Assembly: GCF_021560035.1 (NCBI RefSeq)
Contig: NZ_CP074373.1
Coordinates: forward strand, 3,158,001 to 3,222,000
Reading direction: 5' to 3'
DNA from: Virgibacillus sp. NKC19-16
GTDB taxonomy: Bacteria; Bacillota; Bacilli; Bacillales; Amphibacillaceae
Length of the DNA: 64,000 nt
Part shown: positions 35,353 to 44,661 of the stretch, piece after piece
Numbering within the stretch: the stretch's first letter is position 1
Layout: every line of letters starts with the position of its first letter
Program-made: the position numbers and the translations under genes
The notes under the pieces: model-generated
What the model was told of the DNA's origin: nothing
The model's database searches: none
What the model saw: only the letters and a program-made list of their open reading frames with translations

Positions 35353-36222
35353 TTATTCCGGTTTCCTTCGAACGGGCAACCAGATCTCGCTGTAGGCATA
35401 GTCTTCTTTCTCGCTATCCATTATTGTTAAAGAAAACGAAGGTAAATGAACGAGTTCGTAATTGGATGACGGCAGCCATTCGGAAGCGGTTCTCGCCATT
35501 GTATTTTGCAAAGTTGAAGGAAACGGACCTTCATTTGGAAAGACAACCCATGTGTGTGCTGGAACAGCAATCGTATCTAAGTTGTCATTGACCCCTTCCA
35601 TTGTCGTTAAAACACCAATCATATGAGTTAAGTCGCCTTCTTCTTTGATAAACTTTCCATCTGCGTCGTATGATACGTTAACAATTTCTTTGGGATCCAT
35701 ATTCTGTAATCGATGCATCTCTTCCATTTGTTCATCTGTAATACTCTCTGTTAATTCAACAATCGCTTGATTGACTCCTTCAAACTGCATCGGCACTCTT
35801 TTTTGTACTCCAGCAAAACGAAAAGCAGGTAAAGTAACTATTTTCGCTTCCATTGTATTTCCTCCTTGAACATTGATATAAAAAGATAATTTTGGAAAAG
35901 AAAGGATAGTATTCGTTTTTCTAACCTCAGAGGGAAGGTAACTGCTCCAATTTTTAAAAGCTCTGGAAAATCCCTCTACTGATTCGTATCCATACTTGAA
36001 AGCTACATCTGTAACACTTTCTCCTTGAAGCAGTTCATGATTGGCCATGGAGAGTTTACGTTGCTTAATATAATGACTGAGTGATATCCCAGCAATCGCT
36101 TGAAAAATCTTTCTAAAATGGAAATCAGACTCCCCAACATATTCAGCAACGTCTTGAACCGAAATATCATCCATTAAGTGTTTTTCAATAAAATCAATGG
36201 CATCATTTAAATCTTTTAGCAC
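35353..36222 (-). CDS. AraC-type regulator with GyrI-like effector domain
   Basis: A 289-residue protein with two AraC helix-turn-helix units at the N-terminus (DISVQDVAEYVGESDFHFRK and SVTDVAFKYGYESVEGFSRAF) and a C-terminal GyrI-like/SOUL-fold ligand domain (about 125-289, FRFAGVQKRVPM). This is the Rob/SoxS-plus-effector layout, as in multidrug or toxic-compound sensors. It stands alone, and no drug efflux gene is adjacent. Confidence 0.88.
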   Translation of the reverse strand: MLKDLNDAIDFIEKHLMDDISVQDVAEYVGESDFHFRKIFQAIAGISLSHYIKQRKLSMANHELLQGESVTDVAFKYGYESVEGFSRAFKNWSSYLPSEVRKTNTILSFPKLSFYINVQGGNTMEAKIVTLPAFRFAGVQKRVPMQFEGVNQAIVELTESITDEQMEEMHRLQNMDPKEIVNVSYDADGKFIKEEGDLTHMIGVLTTMEGVNDNLDTIAVPAHTWVVFPNEGPFPSTLQNTMARTASEWLPSSNYELVHLPSFSLTIMDSEKEDYAYSEIWLPVRRKPE

Positions 36223-36856
36223 TCCAAATCAATCCTTTCTTTAACCTATATATAGTATAAATCAATGATAGTAAGCAAAACTTGATATTTTTTATATAAA
36301 AATAATCACGTTGCAATTCTATCCCATTATAACTGAATGCAAAGAGGGATGTATTTTTATTCTTTATTTATGATATGTGTCATATCAATAGGTTGCGGTT
36401 GCTACTATGACAAACTCTATTCTTAGTAAAGTACAATTAAGAAGTGATCATTTTTTGTGCATTTAACAACAACGTCAAAATGGCGATATTTTTATCTATC
36501 AACCTGAATTATTCACAGGAAAATTTAGAATAAAGTTTGATGATTTATAAACAACTGAGGTGTATTTCCTATGCACAAAAATAATGATTTAATTTATTAC
36601 TTATACTTGACTAGTCGTAGGAAAAAGTTTGATACAATTACATTAACAAACCTATTGTGACATTGCCGCGATAGGGCCATTATCTGGAATAAATGACTGC
36701 TTACAATCTTCTATTTTTTATGGACCGTCCCTATATAAATCACAAATATTGAAAAACAAGCCCCATAAGAACTGCTATAAAGAATTAAACCGCAAAAATC
36801 CGGAAGTGTACCTCAATTCTACATTGGTATAATACATGTAGAAATGAGGTGACTAC
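36223..36856. other. Long non-coding gap
   Basis: 634 bases without a supported gene. It includes the left copy of a 22-base direct repeat at 36671-36692. The remainder is AT-rich with no clear structured element. Confidence 0.5.
36671..36692. repeat. Direct repeat, left copy
   Basis: ATAGGGCCATTATCTGGAAT and two more bases; 21 of 22 positions match 40789-40810 in the same orientation. The repeats bracket a 4.1-kb segment with a broken tyrosine recombinase. Confidence 0.6.
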
Positions 36857-38104
36857 ATGACCAATAAATCTATTGGATTATTTCAAGGAATTGCTTTATA
36901 TATTGCAGCAGTTTTAGGATCAGGAGTGCTTTTTTTATCCAGTGTTACTGCGTCCATAGCTGGGCCGGCATCCATATTATCTTGGGTGTTCGTGATCATT
37001 ATTAGCTTTCCTCTTGCCTATTCATTTGCTTGTTTAGCAAGGGATTACCCAGATGCTGGAGGGGCTGCAACTTTTGTCAGATATTCATTTGGGAAACACT
37101 TAGGAAATATTATTGGATGGTTCTACTTTGTCACAGCGGCAGTTGGGCAGACCATCGTTGCCTTAACAGGAGCTTATTATTTAGGGAATGCTTTTGATTT
37201 TTCCCAGATTCAAATAACATTTTCTGCCATATTGATATTGGCTATTGCTGGAATCACTAATTATTATGGCATTCAGGTAAGTGGCAAAATAGCATTATTG
37301 TTAAGTGGATGTTTATTTCTTCTGTTAGTAATAACGATTGTATTGGCTATTCCTAGTATAAGCTGGAATCAATTTACTCCCTTTTTTCCTAACGGAAGTG
37401 GTTCAATCGGATCTGCTATAACCGCCATTTTTTGGGCCTTTTTTGGTTGGGAGGCGATTAGCAATCTTGCAAATAATTTTAAGCAACCAAGTAAAAATAT
37501 TGTTAGAAGCACCGTTATTAGTGTCATAATTATCGGCGTACTTTTTCTTGCCCTAAGTTTTATAACCATTGGAACAGGGACGTACGGTGATCAGGAGAGT
37601 AATTTATCGCCTATTGCCGTCATTATAAATAATACCCTCGGTGTAAATGCTCAAATGCTTACCGGTACTCTTGCCTTCATTATTTGTACTGGAACAGCAA
37701 ATGCATTTGTCGCTAGTCTTACTCAGCTTGGTTATTCATTAAGTAGAGATGGGGCATTTCCTTCATATTTTTCTGTGTTACACCCAAAAAACCAAGTATC
37801 AAGGCGCATGGTTTTGTTTGTGGTTATATTTGCAGGGGCGGGAGTTGTCATTACAAAAGCTCTTTCTCTTACGTTTAATGATATTTTATTTATTCCAACA
37901 TCGTTAGGAATTCTTGTTTATATTCTTTCAATGGCTGCTGGTGTTAAACTGTTTAAAAAAGGAACTTTACCTTGGTTGTGTTCATTGACCGCCATGGTTT
38001 TATGTGCCCTCGTCCTTCCATTTTTTCGGTCGTACATCATTGTTCCATTTGTGGTTGTTTCTATATATGGAATTTACATGTTTTTTTGTAACAAAAAGGT
38101 GTAA
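36857..38104 (+). CDS. APC family amino-acid permease
   Basis: A 415-residue transporter with about 12 spans. The N-terminus IGLFQGIALYIAAVLGSGVLF is the broken TM1 helix with the G-S-G substrate motif of APC permeases, and FWAFFGWEAISNLANN marks TM6. It probably exchanges or imports an amino acid; the substrate is not clear. Ribosome binding site GAGGTG lies 6 bases before ATG. It lies 28 bases before adaA, and the link to alkylation repair is positional only. Confidence 0.88.
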   Translation: MTNKSIGLFQGIALYIAAVLGSGVLFLSSVTASIAGPASILSWVFVIIISFPLAYSFACLARDYPDAGGAATFVRYSFGKHLGNIIGWFYFVTAAVGQTIVALTGAYYLGNAFDFSQIQITFSAILILAIAGITNYYGIQVSGKIALLLSGCLFLLLVITIVLAIPSISWNQFTPFFPNGSGSIGSAITAIFWAFFGWEAISNLANNFKQPSKNIVRSTVISVIIIGVLFLALSFITIGTGTYGDQESNLSPIAVIINNTLGVNAQMLTGTLAFIICTGTANAFVASLTQLGYSLSRDGAFPSYFSVLHPKNQVSRRMVLFVVIFAGAGVVITKALSLTFNDILFIPTSLGILVYILSMAAGVKLFKKGTLPWLCSLTAMVLCALVLPFFRSYIIVPFVVVSIYGIYMFFCNKKV

Positions 38105-38132
38105 AAGGTGTTAAAGTAATGAAAGACAGGAG

Positions 38133-38714
38133 TTGAATGAAATGGTTGTTAATACAGAGCTTTCTTTAAATGACATGGTAAGAATTGCTAATAGCTGTGA
38201 TGATTCCTATGACGGCCTGTTTTTCTACGCGGTGAAAACAACAGGAATTTTCTGCCGCCCATCTTGTAAGTCCAGGTGTCCCAATAAAGAAAATATCACC
38301 TTTTTTCAAACAGTAGAAGAGGCAAAACAGGCAGGTTTTCGCCCCTGCAAAAGGTGCCAGCCGGATATCGTGAATTTTGATCCCAAAACGGATCTCATTA
38401 ATGACACAAAGGCATATATTCAAGAGAATTATACGGAAAACCTTACATTGAAACAAATAGCGCAAAACATTGGTATAAGCCCTTATTATTTAGGACGACT
38501 TTTTAAAGAGCACACATCAAGAACACCACGCACCTACTTAGAGAATCTACGAGTGCGTAAGGCCGTTCATCTTTTAAAAAACACAGACATGTCAACTATT
38601 GATATTTGTTATGAAGTAGGATTTCAAAACTCATCAAGTTTTTATCATGCCTTTCAAAAACAGACTCAGTATACACCCCAACAATATAGAAAGGATTTTA
38701 GCTATGATTTATGA
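38133..38714 (+). CDS. adaA: AdaA methylphosphotriester methyltransferase and activator
   Basis: A 193-residue protein. The N-terminal Ada zinc domain has the four-cysteine site: FCRPSCKSRCP (about 44-54) and RPCKRCQPD (about 78-86). One of these cysteines takes methyl from DNA phosphotriesters. The C-terminal AraC helix-turn-helix pair (LTLKQIAQNIGISPYYLGRLF, DICYEVGFQNSSSFYHAF) then activates the ada operon. It overlaps adaB by 11 bases. ATG at 38142 is an alternative to 38133. Confidence 0.95.
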   Translation: MNEMVVNTELSLNDMVRIANSCDDSYDGLFFYAVKTTGIFCRPSCKSRCPNKENITFFQTVEEAKQAGFRPCKRCQPDIVNFDPKTDLINDTKAYIQENYTENLTLKQIAQNIGISPYYLGRLFKEHTSRTPRTYLENLRVRKAVHLLKNTDMSTIDICYEVGFQNSSSFYHAFQKQTQYTPQQYRKDFSYDL

Positions 38715-39183
38715 CGAATGTCAAACAGATATTGGGCTTTTAAGATTTGTGCTAAAGGAAAACGGAACGATTGCACGCGTATTTTTAACCGATCATCATT
38801 GGTTAACTTTTGTTGAAAATCATACTGTTAAAAAGAGCTCTGAGCTGGGAAAACCTATTCGAGAACAGTTTCATGAATATATTGGTGGAGAACGTAAGGG
38901 TTTTGATTTACCATTTGAACTTGAAGGGACATCATTCCAAAAGCAAACATGGAAAGCATTGCAAGCCATTCCTTATGGGGAAACAAAATCTTATTCTGAA
39001 ATTGCTCGTTCTATTGATCGACCGCAAGCTATTCGTGCTGTAGGACATGCAAACAGTATGAATCCATTGCCGATTATATTTCCGTGTCACCGGGTTATTG
39101 GAAAAAGTAAAAGTCTGACTGGATATGTTGGAGGCATAGAAATGAAAAAGCAACTACTTCATATTGAAGGTGTCCTTATTTAA
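38704..39183 (+). CDS. adaB: O6-methylguanine-DNA methyltransferase
   Basis: A 159-residue suicide alkyltransferase that removes O6-methyl from guanine. The active site PCHRV is present in IIFPCHRVIGKSKSLTGYVGG, and the DNA-binding helix is RPQAIRAVGHANSMNPLP. ATG at 38704 overlaps the adaA stop, typical of the Bacillus adaAB pair. The N-terminus (MIYDECQTDIGLL) is complete. Confidence 0.95.
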   Translation: MIYDECQTDIGLLRFVLKENGTIARVFLTDHHWLTFVENHTVKKSSELGKPIREQFHEYIGGERKGFDLPFELEGTSFQKQTWKALQAIPYGETKSYSEIARSIDRPQAIRAVGHANSMNPLPIIFPCHRVIGKSKSLTGYVGGIEMKKQLLHIEGVLI

Positions 39184-39300
39184 ATACCCCACGGAAAATC
39201 AATCTTCCAGAATACGAAAGGGCGCGTTTGCAGTACAATATTTTTTCAGAATCTGCCCACCTTGCGGAATAAATTATGTCAAAATTGAATCAATTGAAAA

Positions 39301-40177
39301 GTGGGAAAGGAGGATTCTAATATGGGCTTAGCTTTGGAATTTGTGCGAGTTTTACTACCTTTAGTAATAGTGAGTGGGATTGCAGTATATTCCTCTCTTA
39401 CTTTGAAGATGTATGGTTTTCAATACAATCTTTTAAAGCGTCATTTCGATGATATCAAAATGAGTGAGTTTACAACAGAAAAATTGAAACAATATCTGGT
39501 TGTAGCAGGTGGACATTTAAAACCATCTAGTTTGGGACATCGCATACGATTCATTAAGTCGTTGTTAAAGTGGACACATGAGGAAGGTTATATTATAAAA
39601 AATCCAGCTGCCAAGTTAAAAGAACCTAAATTAGGACAGCGAATCCACAAATTTCTTTCCAAACACGAAATTGAGCATCTCCGTGAAGGTTGCCATACAT
39701 CGATGGAAAATGCTTTATCCTGAGTTTTTTTATTCAACCGGCTGCCGTATCGGTGAGGTCGCAAAGTTAAACGGAGATGATATTAATTTCGTAGGAAACT
39801 CTGTAATTGTACACGGTAAAGGGGATAAGGAAAGGGAAGTTTATTTTAATATACGTTGTGCAATTTGGTTAAAAAGGTATCTAGATGAACGTGATGATGA
39901 CAACCTTTGTTTATTTGTCACAGAACGCAACCCTAAAAGACGTATGAGTGTAGATTCTCTAAGATATGTTATTAAACATATTTCCAATCGAGCTGGAATC
40001 AAAAAAACAATTCATCCCCACCAATTACGCCACAGTTATGCAACACATATGGTTGACAACGGGGCTCCCCTTGAAGTAATTCAAAGTCTTTTAGGACATG
40101 AAAAGAGTGAAACAACCAGGATTTACGCGCATCTAAGCGGGAAATTGCGACATGACTTTTATAGCAAGTATTTTTGA
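39301..40177 (+). pseudogene. XerC/D-like tyrosine recombinase, frameshifted
   Basis: The first frame (39301-39723) holds the core-binding domain (TTEKLKQYLVVAGGHLKPSS, FIKSLLKWTHEEGYI) and ends after HTSMENALS. The second (+1 frame, to 40177) continues with the catalytic domain: Arg in STGCRIGEVAKL, HPHQLRHSYATHM, and the His/Tyr end LLGHEKSETTRIYAHL. All catalytic residues are present, so a single extra base near TTATCCTGAG separates two otherwise good halves. The first ~25 residues are unusually hydrophobic. The protein is unlikely to be functional unless +1 frameshifting occurs at TCC-TGA. Confidence 0.85.
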
Positions 40178-40270
40178 CATACATTCCTTAACTAAAAAAA
40201 TGGAATTGAACATTTATGTTACCGATAATATAAGGTATAATGAAAGTATAGCTTAATGGAGGTGTGTTAT

Positions 40271-40441
40271 ATGTCCGTTCCTGAAAGAATTATAAAGGAA
40301 ATTGACACGTTGAGTGAGCAAGAAAGACAAAAAGTACTCGATAAAATTAAAGAAAAATATATGGCTACGGATGTCATTTTGCTAGGCGAAAATTACTCCT
40401 GGTGGGATAATGAGGAGGACGACATATACAATGAGCAGTAA
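40271..40441 (+). CDS. Antitoxin of PemIK/MazEF-type module
   Basis: A 56-residue protein, MSVPERIIKEIDTLSEQERQ..., with a helical N-terminal half and an acidic C-terminus (SWWDNEEDDIYNEQ) typical of toxin-wrapping antitoxin tails. ATG at 40271 follows GGAGGTG. It overlaps the toxin gene by 11 bases. Family resemblance is mainly by context. Confidence 0.75.
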   Translation: MSVPERIIKEIDTLSEQERQKVLDKIKEKYMATDVILLGENYSWWDNEEDDIYNEQ

Positions 40442-40760
40442 AATGAAACAGGGTGATGTTTGGTTAGCAGATGTCCTTTTTAAGGGAAGTCGTCAAACCA
40501 AACAGCGCCCTGTTATTATTGTTGGAAATGAATTGGCATTAGATATGGATGTCATTATTGCGCCAGTTACAAACCAACAGCCTAGAAATCAATTTGATGT
40601 TGTTTTGGAGTATTGGGAGGAAGCAGGTTTATTAAAACCGTCTGTGGCTCGTACTTCCAAAATTGTTTCTGTGCATGGTAATGAACTGAAGCGTCACATA
40701 GGCGAGTTACATAACGATGATCTTGAACGAGTACTCAATATGTGTAAAAAGCTATTTTAG
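40431..40760 (+). CDS. PemK/MazF-type mRNA endonuclease toxin
   Basis: A 109-residue protein with the PemK/MazF fold signature KQGDVWLADVLFKG..., QRPVIIVGNE, and VARTSKIVSVHGN. Toxins of this type cut mRNA at short motifs and halt translation until neutralised by the antitoxin encoded just upstream. Ribosome binding site AGGAGG lies inside the antitoxin gene. The module sits next to a broken recombinase, as is common for stabilising modules on mobile DNA. Confidence 0.88.
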   Translation: MSSKMKQGDVWLADVLFKGSRQTKQRPVIIVGNELALDMDVIIAPVTNQQPRNQFDVVLEYWEEAGLLKPSVARTSKIVSVHGNELKRHIGELHNDDLERVLNMCKKLF

Positions 40761-40788
40761 TAATGCGATTTTTGGTCTTAGTTCTACA

Positions 40789-40810
40789 ATAGGGCCATTA
40801 TCTTGAATAA
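40789..40810. repeat. Direct repeat, right copy
   Basis: Matches 36671-36692 at 21 of 22 bases, same orientation. It follows the PemK-like gene by 28 bases. Confidence 0.6.
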
Positions 40811-40812
40811 GA

Positions 40813-40839
40813 CCAGTTTAGTTCCAAAAACTAAACTGG
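40813..40839 (+). promoter_or_regulatory. Hairpin abutting ribosome binding site
   Basis: CCAGTTTAGT and ACTAAACTGG form a 10-bp stem whose right arm runs into GGGTGATG, just before the start of the next gene. It may hide or expose the ribosome binding site, or be a weak terminator without a T-run. Confidence 0.45.
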
Positions 40840-40849
40840 GGTGATGAGT

Positions 40850-41308
40850 ATGAAAAAGCTAGCTGTTAGTCTTATTTTAATTATTTTATTAGTAAGTTAT
40901 AATATCCCAGCATACGCAAAAACGATAAGTGAAGCTGATACGGAATTACGTGATACATTAAAATATGCACTAACCAATAGCCTGAAAGAGCCACAGGAAG
41001 TAGAAGCTACTCCGACAAATGGAGGAAATGAGGAAATAATAAATTTATTGAACGAAATCAAAAAGGAACTTATAGTATCCATTCCAAAGCAAACGGGACT
41101 TGAAAAGGGGTCGATAGGAATAATAGTAAGTACTAGTTCTAGTTCTGTTAAAGGGAATATTGACATTGACGTATCAATAGGTTTACCGAAGGGTACAAAA
41201 ATTGATGATGCGACAATTCAACAAATAGTTGAAGATATTATTAAGATTGTTTCTAAAAAAGAAAACGTAAAAATTAGCGTAGAAAATATTAAGATAACAA
41301 CCGGCTAA
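40850..41308 (+). CDS. Secreted protein of unknown function
   Basis: A 152-residue protein with a signal peptide (MKKLAVSLILIILLVSYN, cleavage likely after AYA at about residue 23). The mature part has an acidic helical region (EEIINLLNEIKKELI) and then a low-complexity serine stretch (TSSSSVKGN), ending in a segment that reads like two beta-alpha units (IDIDVSIGLPKGTKIDDATI, VKISVENIKITTG). I do not recognise a family. ATG at 40850 is preferred over GTG at 40841. Confidence 0.65.
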   Translation: MKKLAVSLILIILLVSYNIPAYAKTISEADTELRDTLKYALTNSLKEPQEVEATPTNGGNEEIINLLNEIKKELIVSIPKQTGLEKGSIGIIVSTSSSSVKGNIDIDVSIGLPKGTKIDDATIQQIVEDIIKIVSKKENVKISVENIKITTG

Positions 41309-41591
41309 TGGTGAATTACTTGAAAGGAACATATCCAACAAAGAAGATTCGTATTATAAGGTTGTGAAAAAATGAACTTAAAGAATTGGGCGCAAGAACG
41401 GAATAAATGAGCGCCCGTCTTGCGTATTAGTTAGGGTCAAAATATTGAATAAATAAAAATATATTGTAACCTTGTGTGGAGAGATCTCAGATACGAGTTT
41501 TTTTTAACCCATCACTAAGCAATAACGTTTATCTTTTTGCGATGTAGTTCTACAATAAATAGTGTATAGAATGATAAGGGAGGAAATAAGA

Positions 41592-42332
41592 ATGGGAAAA
41601 TTAGATGATAAAGTTGGAGTGATTGTCGGTGGTACATCAGGCCTTGGAGAAGCTACAGCTAAAATGTTTGCAAAAGAAGGGGCTAAGGTGATCGTTGTTG
41701 GTTTAGAAGAAGATCAAGGTCAACGTATTGTTAACGATATTGAACAGAATAATGGAGAAGCAATATTTGTAAAAATTGACATAACGAATCGGACATCAGT
41801 CGAAGATGGTGTTAATAAAGCAGTAGAAGAATACGGCACGATTGATGTATTGTATAACGGAGCTGGTATTCATGATGCCTATGAAAATGTCGTTGAAACG
41901 GACGAAGAAACATTTGATAAAGTAATGGATGTAAATGTTAAGGGGCCATACCTTGCCACGAAAGCCATTATGCCTATATTTTTAGAGAAAGGCAAAGGAA
42001 ATATTATTAACGTCGGATCGCAATCTACATTTGTTGCCGGTGCAGGTGGTAACACTTACGTAACGAGCAAACATGCTATAAATGGGTTTACAAAACAATT
42101 GGTTTATGATTTTGGTGATAAGGGAGTAAAAGCTAATTTAATCGCACCAGGGTTCATTGAGACACCTATGACTGAAGGAATTCAAGATGAGAGACTAAAC
42201 GATATTCCTGCAGGTAGGGCCGGCAAACCAGAGGAGATTGCAACGGTAGCAGTTTTCTTAGCTTCTGATGAATCAGATTATATGCAGGGGGCTGAAATTA
42301 AGGTTGACGGTGGCTGGACTGTTGGACGTTAA
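41592..42332 (+). CDS. Short-chain dehydrogenase/reductase
   Basis: A 246-residue NAD(P)-dependent oxidoreductase. Cofactor loop GGTSGLGEATA (about 12-22), NGAG (about 88), catalytic Ser in NVGSQST and Tyr/Lys in TYVTSKHAI (about 153-157), and C-terminal VDGGW. Related to FabG-like and sugar/steroid dehydrogenases, and the substrate is unknown. ATG at 41592 follows GGGAGG. The C-terminal half resembles, but is not identical to, the SDR fragment at 22394-22780. Confidence 0.9.
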   Translation: MGKLDDKVGVIVGGTSGLGEATAKMFAKEGAKVIVVGLEEDQGQRIVNDIEQNNGEAIFVKIDITNRTSVEDGVNKAVEEYGTIDVLYNGAGIHDAYENVVETDEETFDKVMDVNVKGPYLATKAIMPIFLEKGKGNIINVGSQSTFVAGAGGNTYVTSKHAINGFTKQLVYDFGDKGVKANLIAPGFIETPMTEGIQDERLNDIPAGRAGKPEEIATVAVFLASDESDYMQGAEIKVDGGWTVGR

Positions 42333-43015
42333 GAAGGAACAAAGCAGTTTGAAAAAAGTATAAGAGATACAATACAAGAAAATAAATCAATTCGAAAAGC
42401 AACCTAGAAGATAGATTTAGGCTATTCTACACGAGGAATCAAATGACTTTTGTTTAGTATTATTTTCTGATTTTCCAGTAGCAACTATAAGAATTACAAA
42501 ATCATTATTCCAGTTATTATCTTTTCAATATGGTTGATGACATATTGTCTGCAAATTAGGTTTCATGTTCCTGCGGTCTTTTAACATCCCTAACCATTGA
42601 ACTTGTTGTGTTTGTTATTATAATTATGCAGGTAAGTCAACAATTTGGTGTAACGATATTAGGATGACGGATTGCTGTAAATTCTCTTTCCAGTCGAACC
42701 CTGCTTAGCGATCCCTCCTTTCGAGTTCCTTCAGCTTTTTTAGAAAAGCATAATGTCCTCAACTCCTCAATTAGTTCCGATTGGTGTAGGATTTTTTTAA
42801 ATTGGGTATAGTAATGATGGACAACTCAAGAAGAGAGTTGAAAACATGAAATACTGGTAATGTGACCTGAGCTTGACAATTGACCGGCAGTTGTTTTAAC
42901 CGGAAGCCCTGTTTGGTGAAGATTTCTGTTGGTTTCATATTGGCAGAGGTGAAGGAAATACCTTTTTCTATCATTCTCAGGCTCGCATTACAACGATTTT
43001 AAAGGAGATGAGACT
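42333..43015. other. Long non-coding gap
   Basis: 683 bases without a supported gene on either strand. No repeat of the families seen elsewhere in the window was recognised here. Confidence 0.45.
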
Positions 43016-43870
43016 TTGACTGTTGATAATAACAATTTTATTCTAAATGATGGCGGCTCGCTTCCCCTTGTGGGATTAGGCACGATCGGCATTAATGGTG
43101 ATCAGGGTACATTTGAAATTTTAAACGCCTTAAACGCAGGATACCGTTTAATCGATACTTCAACAAACTATGACAATGAAGGTATTGTCGGTGAAGCTGT
43201 GCGCAGGTCCGCACTGCCCAGAGAAGAAATTTTAATCAGTACGAAATTGCCCGGCTCTTACCATGAATACGACAAGGCGTTTATCTTTATTCAAGAATCT
43301 TTACGCCGCACTGGATTAAAATATTTTGACAAGTATTTAATTCATTGGCCGAATCCCAAAGACGGCAAATATGTAGAAGCTTGGAAGGCTTTAGTGGATG
43401 CTCAAAAACAAGGATTAATCCGAACCATCGGCGTTTCAAACTTTGAAGCCGAACATCTGGACAACATTATCGCAGAAACAGGTGTGACTCCTGCTACAAA
43501 CCAAGTGGAGCGTCATCCGTATTTTAATAATAACCGTATGGTTGAAGAAGACGCGAAACGGGGTATTCTTACTGAAGCCTGGAGCTCTTTTGGTCGGGGT
43601 TATCTGAATGACGTGCTGAACAATGCCACAATTAAAGAAATTGCGGATAAATACGATAAAACTCCGGCACAGATTATTTTAAACTGGAACTATCAGGCCG
43701 GCGTATTTTCTATTCCAAAATCGAGTAATCCAATGCATCAAAAAGATAATATCAATAGTACCAACTTTGAATTAGCCCCTGAGGATATGGAAACAATTGA
43801 TTCATTGGATAAAGGGGAAGCCGGCCGTGTAGAAGGGCAGGACCCCAACGAATATCACGAATATGTATAG
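43016..43870 (+). CDS. Aldo/keto reductase
   Basis: A 284-residue NADPH-dependent reductase. The catalytic tetrad is visible as Asp and Tyr in LIDTSTNYDNEG, Lys in LISTKLPGS, and His in YLIHWPNP. The cofactor region is IPKSSNPMHQKDN. It belongs to the YtbE/YvgN-type subgroup of 2,5-diketo-gluconate reductase-like enzymes. TTG at 43016 follows AAAGGAGATG. Monocistronic; likely detoxifies aldehydes. Confidence 0.9.
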   Translation: MTVDNNNFILNDGGSLPLVGLGTIGINGDQGTFEILNALNAGYRLIDTSTNYDNEGIVGEAVRRSALPREEILISTKLPGSYHEYDKAFIFIQESLRRTGLKYFDKYLIHWPNPKDGKYVEAWKALVDAQKQGLIRTIGVSNFEAEHLDNIIAETGVTPATNQVERHPYFNNNRMVEEDAKRGILTEAWSSFGRGYLNDVLNNATIKEIADKYDKTPAQIILNWNYQAGVFSIPKSSNPMHQKDNINSTNFELAPEDMETIDSLDKGEAGRVEGQDPNEYHEYV

Positions 43871-44005
43871 ACAGGTCAAATATGAACATCGTATTGTATT
43901 CGGTCCATGAAGGTGCTGCCGTTTCTGATATATAGTCATCGATATTCGTTTTGAAACTGAAAAACATATAAATGTGGTGCTCAATAGACTTTCTTAATCA
44001 GGAAA

Positions 44006-44030
44006 GTCCTTGAGAAACAGCCTCAAGGAC
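44006..44030. terminator. Hairpin between convergent genes
   Basis: GTCCTTGAG and CTCAAGGAC form a 9-bp stem between the aldo/keto reductase and the PH-domain gene. T-tracts are weak on both sides. Confidence 0.5.
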
Positions 44031-44046
44031 AAAACCGACTAACAAA

Positions 44047-44661
44047 TTAATTATTAATATACTTCTCAAAAACTTCACCAAAATCTTTTTTATGATACTT
44101 TTCACGGGATGACTGGACCCAGGAAAACCCAAATTCCGTTATTTCTTTATATTGCCCAGCCAGGTTTGTTTCGGAGGTTCTTGAATTTTGTAGAACAGAA
44201 ACAGCTTTATCAAGACTTTGGCTGGTCATATCCAGCATAACCTCATTCGCGTGTGTGATTTCGGATATATATAGCAGTGCTTTGTACAGATCTTTTAGTT
44301 TATCAATTTCCTCCTTATGCACATCAATGCTAAGCACTTGGTTTCCAATCTGGAATTTAATTTCAATATCCATATCGACTTTTCCTGCTGTTTCCATGAC
44401 TACATCAGAAATTTTATGCTGGGAATAAGGGTAACGCCTTAAGGTCTGTTTAGAGGAAGTTGCATTTTCCCCGTCCACATGAATCAGCGCCAGGTTGGTG
44501 AAACAATACTCGTCTGCTTTTGTTTTGATCAAGAAGTAAATTTGTTCATCATCTTCATGCCTGACATAATCATCTGCATCCGTTTTATCATAGTCTTCCG
44601 GCCCGATAATTTTACCAATATCGGATAAACCTAGAGCATCTGAAGCTAACTTTTTGAACAT
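44047..44661 (-). CDS. PH-domain protein, YvbH-like
   Basis: A 204-residue soluble protein. Residues about 1-115 look like a bacterial PH domain (YFLIKTKADEYCFTNLALIHVDG), and the C-terminal part (LDMTSQSLDKAVSVLQN...) matches the YvbH-type oligomerisation extension. Function is unknown. ATG at 44661 follows AGGGGGA, and upstream starts are less well supported. Monocistronic. Confidence 0.8.
   Translation of the reverse strand: MFKKLASDALGLSDIGKIIGPEDYDKTDADDYVRHEDDEQIYFLIKTKADEYCFTNLALIHVDGENATSSKQTLRRYPYSQHKISDVVMETAGKVDMDIEIKFQIGNQVLSIDVHKEEIDKLKDLYKALLYISEITHANEVMLDMTSQSLDKAVSVLQNSRTSETNLAGQYKEITEFGFSWVQSSREKYHKKDFGEVFEKYINN

Noticed and set aside
36223-36660. Possible small RNA or riboswitch in the long gap before the APC permease
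   Set aside because: No conserved riboswitch core, strong stem or terminator was found; only the 22-base direct repeat is supported.
42771-42974. 67-codon minus-strand frame in the gap before the aldo/keto reductase
   Set aside because: No translation signal or family likeness; ordinary chance frame in AT-rich DNA.
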